A DNA stretch of 42,368 nt from Fidelibacterota bacterium (GCA_947481595.1 CANKHC010000003.1:1-42368), one strand, 5' to 3'. Positions 8,992 through 16,995 are shown, counted from the first letter of the stretch. Made by a program: numbers and translations. Notes: generated from the sequence alone by a model not told the origin.

Positions 8992-9582
8992 TTAGCGGTC
9001 GCGGATGGCGTCGCCGGCGACCAGTTTGTCGATCTGCTCCTGCGTCAGGCCCTCGCGCGGATCCTCTTTGACGGTCGAGCGTGGTCCGCCCTTGCCGCGC
9101 TTGTCCTCGCCTTCGGCCATGACTTCCGAACGCCGGCGCCGGTCTGGGCCGAAGTAGATGCCGACGTCGACGAAAGGCCGGGGCCGTTCGATGACTTCCC
9201 GGATCCGCATAATCAGGCTTTTGGCGTTGAAGGGCTTGGCGACATATTCTGTTACACCCGAATTGCGCGCCGCGATCACGCGCTCGCGCCGGGTCTCCGA
9301 GGTGATCATGATCAGGGGTGTGAACTTGAGCGAACCCTTGTCGGCGCGGATGGCCTTGAGCAGTTCGACGCCGTTCATGGGGGCCAGCAAGGCCTCGGTC
9401 AGCACGATATCGGGCGGCCAGCTGCGCATGATCGACAGGGCCTCGCCGCCGTGATGGGCCTCGTCGATGCGCTTGCAGCCCAGCGTCTCAAGGATGCCCT
9501 TGATCACCCGACGCATATAGGCGCGGTCGTCCACGACCAAAAAACTGATCGGTTTCAGGTAGTCTGATGTGGCCGTAACCAT
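8992..9582 (-). CDS. Receiver-domain response regulator with Glu at the phospho-site
   Basis: A 196-residue single-domain response regulator with a basic, unstructured tail of about 60 residues and no DNA-binding domain. The receiver fold is clear: acid pair D18-D19, the T94-S95 switch and K116 in VAKPF. The phosphorylated Asp, expected 44 residues after the second acid-pair residue, is Glu63 (VLTEALL). Asp-to-Glu at this site often mimics the phosphorylated state or stops phosphotransfer. The C-terminal end EGLTQEQIDKLV is helical. The frame extends to 9645, but that leader has untypical codons; ATG 9582 is preferred with modest support. No histidine kinase is nearby. Confidence 0.85.
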   Translation of the reverse strand: MVTATSDYLKPISFLVVDDRAYMRRVIKGILETLGCKRIDEAHHGGEALSIMRSWPPDIVLTEALLAPMNGVELLKAIRADKGSLKFTPLIMITSETRRERVIAARNSGVTEYVAKPFNAKSLIMRIREVIERPRPFVDVGIYFGPDRRRRSEVMAEGEDKRGKGGPRSTVKEDPREGLTQEQIDKLVAGDAIRDR

Positions 9583-9723
9583 GCTGTCGTGCGCGTGTTG
9601 TTTTTCTTGGACAATAAGACCCCGTCCCCAAGGCCTTAGACCCATCCCATCTTCAAAGGATGCCGCCCAAACTTTAAGGTATTCTTTCCGTTGGGAAAAT
9701 TAAACCCGTTCTAAAGGATACCG

Positions 9724-10365
9724 GTGAAACAGCTAAACCTGACGGCCGCGACCGAACTGGCCAGCCATGCCCCCCGGACCTGGCAGCGCATGCTGTCGGG
9801 CCGGCGGCTGAACCTGGTCGAGCCCTCGCCGCTGGACATCGAGATCAGTGACATCGCCCTGGGCCTTGCGCGCAACACCCGCTGGAACGGCCAGACAGTG
9901 GGACCCCACGGCTGGAGCGTCGCCCAGCATTCTGACCTTGTGGTTGAGATCGTGCGGCGCTTAAAGCCGCGCGCCAGTGCCGCGCTGTTGATGGCGGCCA
10001 AGCTGCACGACGCCTCGGAATACGTCACCCACGACCTGATCACACCGCTGAAGGCCGTGGTGGGCGATGTCTTCAAGGAGGTCGAAGCGCGTCTCACCCG
10101 CGCCGTCTTTATCCGCTTTGGGTTGAAACCGGTCCTGGATCCCGCCGACAAGGCGCTGATCAAACGCGCCGATCGCATCGCCGCCGCGACCGAGGCCGTG
10201 CAGCTCGCCGGTTTTTCCGCCGCCGAGTGCAAAAGTGTGCTGGGTTTCAAGGAAAAGCCGCTGAAGGACATCAAACTTACCCCGCTTCCGGTAGCCGAGG
10301 CGGAGCGGACATTCCTCGAAGGCTTCCACGTCCTCGAAAAAGCGCTGCAACTGCAATCGCGATAG
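9724..10365 (+). CDS. HD-superfamily phosphohydrolase, YfbR-like
   Basis: A 213-residue protein with a metal-binding HD-domain pattern: an early His in SVAQHSDLV, the HD pair in KLHDASEYVTHDL near residue 95, and a later Asp in KRADRIAAATEA. HDASE followed by THDLITPLK resembles the HDASEVLTGDLPTP motif of YfbR, a dNMP 5'-nucleotidase, so nucleotide dephosphorylation is the likely reaction. Start is GTG 9724 with AAAGGA six bases upstream. It is followed after 12 bases by a DUF423 gene with a strong ribosome site and probably shares its transcript. Substrate is inferred from the family only. Confidence 0.82.
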   Translation: MKQLNLTAATELASHAPRTWQRMLSGRRLNLVEPSPLDIEISDIALGLARNTRWNGQTVGPHGWSVAQHSDLVVEIVRRLKPRASAALLMAAKLHDASEYVTHDLITPLKAVVGDVFKEVEARLTRAVFIRFGLKPVLDPADKALIKRADRIAAATEAVQLAGFSAAECKSVLGFKEKPLKDIKLTPLPVAEAERTFLEGFHVLEKALQLQSR

Positions 10366-10377
10366 GAGGAGATTCAC

Positions 10378-10785
10378 ATGGCCCCCAGCTTCTTTGCCGT
10401 CGTGATGTATGTGATCGGCGCCGTCTCGGGTTTCGTCGCGGTCGCGGCTGCGGCGCTCACGTCCCACGGCCTGCAAGGCTTGGCACCCACCGGTGAACAG
10501 GCAGTTGAGTGGTTCAAGATCGCCACCAATTTCCAGCTGACTCACGCGCTGGCCTTGATCCTGGTGACGGCGCTGGCGGAACGCTTCGGCGAAAGCCGCG
10601 CCCAGGTGGTCACGCGTCTCGCGGCAATCCTATTGGCCGCGGGGGGCATCTTGTTTCCCACGGCGCTCTATTCGCTGTCGTTCAACGGGCCAGCATTCTG
10701 GGCGCCTTTCGGCGGCACCGCGGCGATGGGGGGATGGGCCGTCTTTGCCGTTGGTGCGGTGATGGCCGGGCGGAAGAAAAAGTAG
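10378..10785 (+). CDS. DUF423 family inner-membrane protein
   Basis: A 135-residue, strongly hydrophobic protein with four predicted membrane helices (about 5-28, 45-65, 75-95, 105-128). It has the DUF423/YgdD features: an early AAAALTSHGL, WFKIATNFQLTHALALI in the second helix and GGILFPTALYSLSF before the third. Start ATG 10378 is preceded by AGGAGGAG, an excellent ribosome site. The function of the family is unknown. It follows the HD phosphohydrolase gene by 12 bases. It ends six bases before the stop codon of the opposite gene with no terminator visible between them. Confidence 0.9.
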   Translation: MAPSFFAVVMYVIGAVSGFVAVAAAALTSHGLQGLAPTGEQAVEWFKIATNFQLTHALALILVTALAERFGESRAQVVTRLAAILLAAGGILFPTALYSLSFNGPAFWAPFGGTAAMGGWAVFAVGAVMAGRKKK

Positions 10786-10791
10786 CGGGCC

Positions 10792-11409
10792 TCAGACTCT
10801 CGGGAGAATCTTGCGCGCCAGTTCTTCTTCCATCTTGCGCTGGTCTTCTTTCTCGCCGCCCTGCAAGAACACCGACATACCGATGCTGATCTTGCCTTTG
10901 CGCACGGCCGTGCCGTCGCCCCACCACAGGGCTTCATCGCCCATGGATTTGATCGCGATGGGGTCGTTGGGAATGATGTCCTGCTTGAAGGCATCGCGGA
11001 AGCTTTGCAGGAACCCCGAAGCGTCTTCCGTCTTCGGCCAGACCATGGCGTTGAGGATGGCGAAGCGCTTGCCGCCCATGGGCAGGTTCGGGTCGGCGTC
11101 GAAATGGGTATCGAGCTGGAACTGCCAGATGCAGGTCGAGGAATATGTGCCGGCCGGGGCATAGCCGCCTTTGCCGCCCACATCGCCGTCATCGCGGCGC
11201 TCGCCTTTGGTGACCGCCGCACCGACGGCCGCGGCCACTTCCTCTTGGCTCAACAAGGCGCAGGCATTGATCGGCGTGCCGTCCGCGGTTTGCACCGGAG
11301 CGGCGCCTGCGGCCTGCGCCGGCGTGCGCGCGCCGTTGTAGGCGAAAGCCGCGACGCCGACCAAGGCGACGGCGGCGATGACGGACAGGCTCTTGCTGGC
11401 GGCACTCAT
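10792..11409 (-). CDS. Secreted protein, DUF3558-like
   Basis: A 205-residue protein with an N-terminal hydrophobic segment (SLSVIAAVALVGVAAFA) and an Ala-rich stretch that fits a Sec signal peptide or membrane anchor. The mature part opens INACALLSQEEVAAAVG. This resembles the 'CALLT-EEV-ALG' start of DUF3558-type solute-binding-like domains, with a likely disulfide between that Cys and the Cys in SSTCIWQF. ATG 11409 is chosen because GGGAG lies eight bases upstream and the signal peptide starts there, although the frame stays open to 11475. No lipobox. Function unknown, and assignment to DUF3558 is tentative. Confidence 0.75.
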   Translation of the reverse strand: MSAASKSLSVIAAVALVGVAAFAYNGARTPAQAAGAAPVQTADGTPINACALLSQEEVAAAVGAAVTKGERRDDGDVGGKGGYAPAGTYSSTCIWQFQLDTHFDADPNLPMGGKRFAILNAMVWPKTEDASGFLQSFRDAFKQDIIPNDPIAIKSMGDEALWWGDGTAVRKGKISIGMSVFLQGGEKEDQRKMEEELARKILPRV

Positions 11410-11487
11410 GTGGTTTCTCCCGAAATGTGCTGAAAATGATATAGGGCCAAACCCGCCGCAAAGAAAGGTGGCCAAATCAAAGCGTGG

Positions 11488-12714
11488 TTATAAGGGTTTA
11501 CTGCGTCCGGCCAGCAGGGCGAAGGCGAAGGTGGCCAAGCCTGCCCCCAGCAGCGGCCAGGTGAATCCGAAGGCCGAGGCCAGTGTGCCAAGCAGGATTG
11601 CCCCCAACGCCAGGCCCGCGCGGGTGGCGGTGTACCAGATACTCAGCACGCGCCCGCGCATGTCCTCGGCCGACTGGGACTGGATAATTGTTTGCGACGA
11701 CGCCCCGCCCATCACCATGAACATGCCGTTGATGGCGTAGACTGGCACCGCCAGCCAAAAAACTTTCGTCAGCGCGAAGACGACGACCAGCAGGCCATTG
11801 GCCATGATGCAGCGGCGGAAGATCTTCTCGATCCCTGCGGAGTCCTTGCGCTGGACGAGAAACAGCGCCCCAAAGATCGCCCCCAGCCCTTGCGCTGAGG
11901 TGAAGGTCGCCAGCGCCGCGACACCGCGGCCGAACTCGTGATCGGCAATCCCCGCCATCAGGTCGCCGACCGGCCAGGTCAGCATGCCGGCGATGACGAT
12001 GGTGGGGATCACCCATTTCAGCGTGGGGTGCGAAACCGTGTAACGCCAGCCGGCGGCGAAGTCCTGCCACATGCTGGCCGCCAGCGAGACCCGGCGCGCC
12101 GGCGCCGGCTGATGCGGCGGCAGGCGCAGATGGAGCAGCGCCTTGATGACAAAAAGGTAGGAGGCTGCGTTGACGGCGAAGGAATACCCCGGCCCCACCG
12201 AGGCGATCAGCGCACCGGAGATGGCCGGGCCGATGATCCGCGTGATGTTGAAGACCATGGACGTGAGCGCGATGGCATGGCCGACGTTGGCACGCGGCAC
12301 CAAGGTCGGCGCGATCACTAGGCGCGCGGTCTGGATCAAGGGTTGAATGAAACCCTGAAAGGTCTGCAAGACCAGGATCAGCACGGGCGTGATGTTGCCC
12401 GAGATCGTCAACGCCGCCAGCGTTGCCGCCTGCAGTGTCGCCAGCACCTGGCCGATAATGGCGATACGGCGCCGATCGATGCGGTCGACCATCACGCCTG
12501 TGATGGGCGCCAAGAAAATTACCGGCAGGAACTCGGCCATGGCCACGGCTCCTAGCCAGGCGGCGGAATGGGTCAGGTCCCAGGTCAGCCAGCCGACCGC
12601 GACCTTCTGAACCCAGCTCCCCAGCAGCGACGCCGCATTGCCGGCGGAGAAAATCGCAAAGTTGCGGTTGGCTAACGTCGCGCGCAGCGCCGAGAAATCG
12701 AGGTCTAACGCCAT
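11488..12714 (-). CDS. MFS exporter, EntS-like (MFS_3)
   Basis: A 408-residue major facilitator protein with about 10-12 membrane helices. The N-terminal half has GSWVQKVAVGWLTWDLT and the loop 2-3 motif GVMVDRIDRRR typical of drug/siderophore exporters; the second half has FGALFLVQR and a conserved MRGRVLSIW segment. It likely uses the proton gradient to export a small molecule, substrate unknown. The frame is open to 13008, but everything before ATG 12714 runs antisense into the crotonase gene and is not membrane-like, so ATG 12714 (MALDLDFSAL) is taken. It diverges from the crotonase gene across 79 bases that must hold both promoters. Confidence 0.88.
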   Translation of the reverse strand: MALDLDFSALRATLANRNFAIFSAGNAASLLGSWVQKVAVGWLTWDLTHSAAWLGAVAMAEFLPVIFLAPITGVMVDRIDRRRIAIIGQVLATLQAATLAALTISGNITPVLILVLQTFQGFIQPLIQTARLVIAPTLVPRANVGHAIALTSMVFNITRIIGPAISGALIASVGPGYSFAVNAASYLFVIKALLHLRLPPHQPAPARRVSLAASMWQDFAAGWRYTVSHPTLKWVIPTIVIAGMLTWPVGDLMAGIADHEFGRGVAALATFTSAQGLGAIFGALFLVQRKDSAGIEKIFRRCIMANGLLVVVFALTKVFWLAVPVYAINGMFMVMGGASSQTIIQSQSAEDMRGRVLSIWYTATRAGLALGAILLGTLASAFGFTWPLLGAGLATFAFALLAGRSKPL

Positions 12715-12793
12715 GGTGAAAGCAAGATAGCGCGCGGCCGTTTCCGCGCCAGGGGAATATGGTCCAAGGTCAAAATTCAGGTTAGAAGGGAGA

Positions 12794-13576
12794 ATGACTG
12801 GGAACACCATACATCTCGCGCGCGCCGGCACGGTGGCGACCATCACGCTCAACCGCCCGGACAAACGCAATGCGCTCGACATCGCCATGTGGGCGCAGCT
12901 GATCGACGCCGTCGATGCGGCCGATGCTGACGCGGCAGTGAAGGTCATTGTCGTCACCGGCGAGGGCCGTACCTTCGCCGCCGGCCAGGACATCGAAGAA
13001 CTCGGCAAGGCTGCGCGCGATCCGTCCTGGGCGGAGACGGCGGCCGATGTGATCTATCGTTCCCAGAAACGTCTGCACACGGCAGCCAAACCCACCATCG
13101 CCAAGATCCGAGGTGCGTGCATCGGCGGCGGCAACGGCATCGCACTGTGCTGCGACTTTCGTTTCGCCGACACCACCGCGCTGTTCGGCATCACCGCCGC
13201 CAAGCTCGGCATCGCCTATCCGCTGCTCGACACCAAGCGCCTGGTGGATGTGGTGGGCGCGGCGCGCGCCAAGGATATCCTCTTCACCGGCCGCACCTTC
13301 GGCGCCGACGAAGCGCTGAGTTTGGGGATGATCGACCGGCTGGTGGCGCCGGAGAAGCTCGATGAAACCGTCGCCGCCTATGCCGCACAGCTCGGCGAGA
13401 ATTCGCAGTATTCCATCCGCGCCGGCAAACGCATGATTCAGGCGATCATCGACGGCGCCGCCGACGAGACGCCCGAGACGCGCCGCGCTTTTGTCGACGC
13501 TTTTGGCGGTGCGGATTTCAAGGAAGGCCAAGCCGCCTTCATGGGCAAACGTCCGCCCAAGTTCACCTTTTCATGA
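12794..13576 (+). CDS. Crotonase-fold protein lacking both hydratase glutamates
   Basis: A 260-residue crotonase-superfamily protein. The oxyanion-hole segments are present (AAGQDIEEL at 63-70 and CIGGGNGIA at 109-117), so it should bind acyl-CoA as a trimer or hexamer. In true enoyl-CoA hydratases the two catalytic glutamates lie in GGGCE and FGQPE; here they are Gly115 and Ala135. The segment KLGIAYP with Tyr142 and the C-terminal EGQAAFMGKRPPKF resemble ScpB, methylmalonyl-CoA decarboxylase, more than a hydratase. A decarboxylase or other CoA-thioester reaction is more likely than hydration. Start ATG 12794 with AAGGGAG close upstream. The TfoX-N gene follows by 25 bases. Confidence 0.85.
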   Translation: MTGNTIHLARAGTVATITLNRPDKRNALDIAMWAQLIDAVDAADADAAVKVIVVTGEGRTFAAGQDIEELGKAARDPSWAETAADVIYRSQKRLHTAAKPTIAKIRGACIGGGNGIALCCDFRFADTTALFGITAAKLGIAYPLLDTKRLVDVVGAARAKDILFTGRTFGADEALSLGMIDRLVAPEKLDETVAAYAAQLGENSQYSIRAGKRMIQAIIDGAADETPETRRAFVDAFGGADFKEGQAAFMGKRPPKFTFS

Positions 13577-13601
13577 GGACCCTTTAGTAGAGGATTGGCG
13601 C

Positions 13602-13994
13602 GTGGCTGACGTCTTTTTCCCCGATTACGTCATCGAGCAATTGACCGGCTTCGGTGCGGTCTCGTCGCGGCCGATGTTCGGGGGCAACGGCCTTTATAAA
13701 AGCGGTGTGATGTTCGCGGTCATTTTCGACGGCGAGCTTTACTTCAAAGTCGACGACACCAATCGCCCCGACTATGAGGCCAAAAAGTCAGAGCCTTTTG
13801 TCTATCAGGCGCGCGGAAAGTCCATCGTCTTGTCTTACTGGTACGTTCCGGAAGATGTCGTCGAAGATGCGCAACTGCTGTGCGATTGGGCCGCGAAGGC
13901 CTACGGCGCAGCGCTCGCCAAGCGCAAAGCGGATATCACCAAACCCAAATCGCGCCGCCGCGCTCTGGGCCAGCCTCAGCGCCGCCGGCGTTAA
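13602..13994 (+). CDS. TfoX N-terminal domain protein
   Basis: A 130-residue protein matching the TfoX_N domain: an early GFGAVSSRPMFGGNGLYKSG, then FAVIFDGELYFKVDD and a later LSYWYVPEDVVED. It ends in a strongly basic tail (RRRALGQPQRRRR). In Haemophilus and Vibrio, full-length TfoX/Sxy activates competence genes; stand-alone N-domain proteins are widespread and uncharacterised. The C-terminal TfoX domain is absent. Start is GTG 13602, set by AGAGG seven bases upstream; the frame runs back into the crotonase gene to 13491. The stop overlaps that of the convergent dehydrogenase by four bases (TTAA). Confidence 0.88.
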   Translation: MADVFFPDYVIEQLTGFGAVSSRPMFGGNGLYKSGVMFAVIFDGELYFKVDDTNRPDYEAKKSEPFVYQARGKSIVLSYWYVPEDVVEDAQLLCDWAAKAYGAALAKRKADITKPKSRRRALGQPQRRRR

Positions 13995-15079
13995 TATCCG
14001 CGTTTCACGTCCACTACCGACAACAGTTTGTCGCCGGCGACAAAGCGGCGCATGTTCTCGCGCATCACTAGCCAGCTCCGCTCCAAGCGCTGCTCCGAGA
14101 AGTTGCCGATGTGCGGGGTGATGATGATGTTGCCCGCTTTCCAGATGGGATTGGCGGCGGGTAGGGGATCGGGGATCACCACATCGAGACCGGCGCCGGC
14201 CAGTTGGCCTGAGGTCAACGCCGCGGCCAGGTCTTCGGTGATCACGCTTTCGCCGCGCCCGATATTGATGAAATAGGCCCCTTTTTTCATCTTCGCGAAC
14301 ATCGTCGCATTGAACATCCCCGCGGTTTCCTTGGTCAGCGGTGTGGCGTTCACCACCACATCGGCCTCGCCAATCATCGCCGGCAGTTCATTGGCCAGCC
14401 CGACCTTGGAGACAAACGGCGGGCCTTCCCGGCCCGTGGCGCGCGTGGCGATGATCTTCATGCCAAACGCATTGGCGCGCTTGGCGATGTCGGTGCCGAT
14501 CCCGCCGAGCCCAACGACCATCATGGTCTTGCCTTCAAGATCGAACACCTTGCGCATGTCACGGTCGTCCCAGCGCCCGGTCTGCTGATTGACCACCGCC
14601 ACATTGATCTTGCGCGTCAGCCCCAGCAGCAGCGCCATGGCGTGTTCAGAGACGTTGGGCCCGTTGATGCGCTGGGTATTGGTCAGCACTACGCTGCCGT
14701 TGGCAACATTGGGATTGGCGAAGCAATCCTCGACGCCCGCCTGCTGCGAGTGGATCCACTTGAGTTTCGGGCCTTTGCTGACCACGTTCGGCTGGCAGAA
14801 ACCCACGAGCGCGTCGGCGTCTTCGATCACTTCCAGCGCTTCGCGGGGGTTGCGCGCCGGGATCAGCTCCACGCCCTTAACGGTTTGCTCAAAGAACAGG
14901 ATGCGCTGCGGCGCGTCGGCCAGCACTACGATCCGCTTGGGCTTCACCCAGCCCTTCACGTCGCGCATCGCAACGCCGCCCTCGCGCAGGCCCATTTCCG
15001 CGAGGACCTTGGCATCTTCGGCCGCGAACACCGGAAGGCTCACGCACAGCACGCCGATCATCAAAAAACGCCGGATCAT
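13991..15079 (-). CDS. D-2-hydroxyacid dehydrogenase with signal peptide
   Basis: A 362-residue NAD(P)-dependent dehydrogenase. Residues 140-325 are the D-2-hydroxyacid dehydrogenase core: nucleotide loop GLGGIG at 190-195, Arg275 in NIGRGE and His323 in TPHIGN. The third catalytic residue, normally Glu, is Asp304. The second beta strand ends ATRAT rather than in Asp, which favours NADP(H). Unusually, the N-terminus is a signal peptide (MIRRFLMIGV, then VFAAED, with cleavage near 19-20). Its Arg pair could mean Tat export of a folded, cofactor-loaded enzyme. It is the last gene of a coupled operon and overlaps the preceding gene by ATGA. Substrate unknown. Confidence 0.88.
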   Translation of the reverse strand: MIRRFLMIGVLCVSLPVFAAEDAKVLAEMGLREGGVAMRDVKGWVKPKRIVVLADAPQRILFFEQTVKGVELIPARNPREALEVIEDADALVGFCQPNVVSKGPKLKWIHSQQAGVEDCFANPNVANGSVVLTNTQRINGPNVSEHAMALLLGLTRKINVAVVNQQTGRWDDRDMRKVFDLEGKTMMVVGLGGIGTDIAKRANAFGMKIIATRATGREGPPFVSKVGLANELPAMIGEADVVVNATPLTKETAGMFNATMFAKMKKGAYFINIGRGESVITEDLAAALTSGQLAGAGLDVVIPDPLPAANPIWKAGNIIITPHIGNFSEQRLERSWLVMRENMRRFVAGDKLLSVVDVKRGY

Positions 15080-15273
15080 GTTTTGTCCTCGTTCATCATC
15101 TCGCGCATGGCGCGCACCATCTGTTCACGCATCTGGGGATCGTCGAGCGCCGCCGACAGCTTGGCCTTGAGTTTGTCGATATTGCGCGCCGCACGGCGGC
15201 CGTCGGCTCCTTCGACCTTCATGACCGGCGGCTTCGCGGCCTTCGGTGTGTCCTTGCCCGGTTTCTTTTTCAT
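15076..15273 (-). CDS. Small basic hypothetical protein
   Basis: A 65-residue protein: a Lys/Pro-rich N-terminal half (MKKKPGKDTPKAAKPP) and a C-terminal amphipathic helix rich in Lys, Arg, Met and Glu (NIDKLKAKLS, MREQMVRAMREMM). Its start makes an ATGA overlap with the upstream 98-residue membrane protein, and its stop makes another with the downstream dehydrogenase. This double coupling is the best evidence that it is real. A larger open frame reaches 15573 but reads through the membrane protein gene out of frame. No family recognised; cytoplasmic and perhaps a partner of the membrane protein. Confidence 0.75.
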   Translation of the reverse strand: MKKKPGKDTPKAAKPPVMKVEGADGRRAARNIDKLKAKLSAALDDPQMREQMVRAMREMMNEDKT

Positions 15274-15566
15274 AGGCCCGGCCAGTCCTCCGGCGCCGGA
15301 TTCTCCAGCGGCTCCTTGTAGGGGCCGTGATAGGGCTTCACCCGCGCCACGATGATGCAAAAGATTCCGTGACTGACGGCAAAGCACAGCAGCACCGGCC
15401 ACGGCGGGATGCCGCCGAAGAACAGGGTCGCGAGCACCGTCAGCACAACGAATACGGCGATGGTCATCAGGATGATGACCTTGCGCGGGTTCATCCGGCT
15501 GCCTTGCACTTGCGCGCGCTGCAGGCGGCGGTTGAAGATATCGGGTTGCGGAAGTGGCGCGGTCAT
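15270..15566 (-). CDS. Small two-helix membrane protein
   Basis: A 98-residue protein with a soluble N-terminus of about 27 residues containing IFNRRLQRAQVQGSR, then two membrane helices (about 29-50 and 56-75), and a Pro-rich tail (KPYHGPYKEPLENP). It is the first gene of a three-gene coupled operon, with the 65-residue ORF and the signal-peptide dehydrogenase downstream. Start ATG 15566 has only a weak purine-rich ribosome site. The helix pair with a short GGIPPW loop is not one I can assign to a named family. Confidence 0.75.
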   Translation of the reverse strand: MTAPLPQPDIFNRRLQRAQVQGSRMNPRKVIILMTIAVFVVLTVLATLFFGGIPPWPVLLCFAVSHGIFCIIVARVKPYHGPYKEPLENPAPEDWPGL

Positions 15567-15608
15567 GGCGCAACTCTACTCCGCTCCCATGGCAGCGGGA
15601 AGGCAGCG

Positions 15609-15631
15609 CCTAACCGGCTGGCCGGGTTAGG
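15609..15631. repeat. Short inverted repeat after threonine ammonia-lyase gene
   Basis: CCTAACC and GGTTAGG form a 7-base stem with a 9-base loop just past the stop codon of the ammonia-lyase gene. No T-run follows on either strand, so this is at best a weak or Rho-assisted 3' end. Confidence 0.3.
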
Positions 15632-15634
15632 GCT

Positions 15635-16870
15635 TTAACCCTCGTTCGGATCGCGCACGGTGGGCGTGAAGCCCGCGGCTTGGATGCGCTTAATCACCTC
15701 GCCCGCGTGGGCCTCGTCGCGGGTTTCGATGGTGATGTTCAGGCGCGCGGCGCTGGCCGACAGGTCCAAACTAAAGCGGCTGTGGGAGACTTCCAGCACG
15801 TTGGCCCCCAGCTCGGCGCAGATCCCGGCGATGGCATAGAGCGAGCCGGGCCGGTCCGGCATCTCGATGGTCAAGGTCAGCACCTGGCCCACGCGCACCA
15901 GATCGCGCATCAGCACCGACGACAGCATGCGCGCATCGATGTTGCCGCCCGACAGCACGATGCCCACTTTGCGGCCCTTGAAGCGGTCGGGATGCTCGAG
16001 CATGGCAGCCAGCGGCGCGGCTCCGGCGCCTTCCGCCACCGTCTTCACGGATGAAGCAAAGATGCTGATGGCGCGTTCGATGTTGGTCTCCGAAACCGTC
16101 AGCGTCTCTTTCACCAGCGCCTTGACGACGGGCACGGCCATCTCGCCCGCAGTGCGTACGGCGATGCCCTCGGCGATGGTAGATCCCTGACACGGGCGGT
16201 TGCCGCGCGTCAGCGCGTTGATCATCGAGGGATAAAGTTCGGGCTCGACGCCGAAGATCTCGATGCTGGGCTTGATGTCCTTGGCCGCGAGTGCGACGCC
16301 TGCGATCAGTCCGCCGCCGCCGATGGGCACGACGAGCATATCGAGGTCCGGCACGGCTTCGAGCATCTCAAGGCCGATCACGCCTTGGCCGGCGATGACG
16401 TCGGGATCGTTGTAGGGATGGACGAAGGTGTAACCCTTCTCGGCCGCCAAGCGCTCGGCGGCGGCGGCGGATTCCACCAGCGTCTCGCCTTCAAGCACGA
16501 CCTTGCCGCCGTAGTCTTGGGTCTTGCGCGTCTTGTTGAAGGGCGTGCCTTTCGGCATGACGATGGTCGCGGGAATGCCAAGGCGTGTGGCGTGATAGGC
16601 GACACCTTGCGCATGATTACCCGCCGACATGGCGACGACACCGGCCTTCCTTTGCTCCGGTGTCAGTGTGGTCAGCTTCGCAATCGCACCGCGCGCCTTG
16701 AAGGCGCCAGTGTGCTGCATGTTCTCGTATTTCACATAGACCTCGCAGCCCAGCAGCTGCGACAGCGCCGGGCGCTGCAGACAAGGTGTGACGATGAACT
16801 GGCCCTGCGTACGTTCGCGCGCGGCGCGGATCAGCGCAGCATCAAGCTTGGGCAATGAGGAAGACGTCAT
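15635..16870 (-). CDS. ilvA: Threonine ammonia-lyase with ACT domain
   Basis: A 411-residue fold type II PLP enzyme. Lys58 in ENMQHTGAFKARGA is the Schiff-base lysine. SAGNHAQGVA near residue 95 binds the substrate carboxylate, and VPIGGGGLIAG near 185 binds the PLP phosphate. The last 85 residues form one ACT domain (LTLTIEMPDRPGSLYAI). One ACT domain with this length fits the shorter threonine/serine dehydratases found in many alphaproteobacteria, rather than the 510-residue E. coli IlvA with two regulatory domains. It makes 2-oxobutanoate and ammonia from threonine and is probably regulated by an amino acid through the ACT domain. It stands alone; the upstream gene ends in a terminator. 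The symbol could equally be tdcB. Confidence 0.9.
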   Translation of the reverse strand: MTSSSLPKLDAALIRAARERTQGQFIVTPCLQRPALSQLLGCEVYVKYENMQHTGAFKARGAIAKLTTLTPEQRKAGVVAMSAGNHAQGVAYHATRLGIPATIVMPKGTPFNKTRKTQDYGGKVVLEGETLVESAAAAERLAAEKGYTFVHPYNDPDVIAGQGVIGLEMLEAVPDLDMLVVPIGGGGLIAGVALAAKDIKPSIEIFGVEPELYPSMINALTRGNRPCQGSTIAEGIAVRTAGEMAVPVVKALVKETLTVSETNIERAISIFASSVKTVAEGAGAAPLAAMLEHPDRFKGRKVGIVLSGGNIDARMLSSVLMRDLVRVGQVLTLTIEMPDRPGSLYAIAGICAELGANVLEVSHSRFSLDLSASAARLNITIETRDEAHAGEVIKRIQAAGFTPTVRDPNEG

Positions 16871-16903
16871 GAGGATCGGATCCTTAAAAAAATCAGCGTG
16901 AAC

Positions 16904-16941
16904 AAAAAAATAGCTCTCCCGGCGTCGCTTAGAGCGCCGGG
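16904..16941 (-). terminator. Rho-independent terminator of the FkbM gene
   Basis: On the - strand CCCGGCG and its complement CGCCGGG form a 7-base GC stem around a 10-base loop, followed by AGAGCTA and a run of seven T (complement of 16904-16910). It lies about 55 bases past the FkbM methyltransferase stop and before the ammonia-lyase start, so it separates two transcripts. Confidence 0.72.
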
Positions 16942-16995
16942 GCTGTAATTCGTCCGCTGATGATCCGCCCGCTGTTCATTTAAAGGTGCATATCT

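Noticed and set aside
12715-13008. 98-residue N-terminal extension of the MFS exporter
   Set aside because: It is antisense to the start of the crotonase gene and is not membrane-like; ATG 12714 gives a standard MFS N-terminus.
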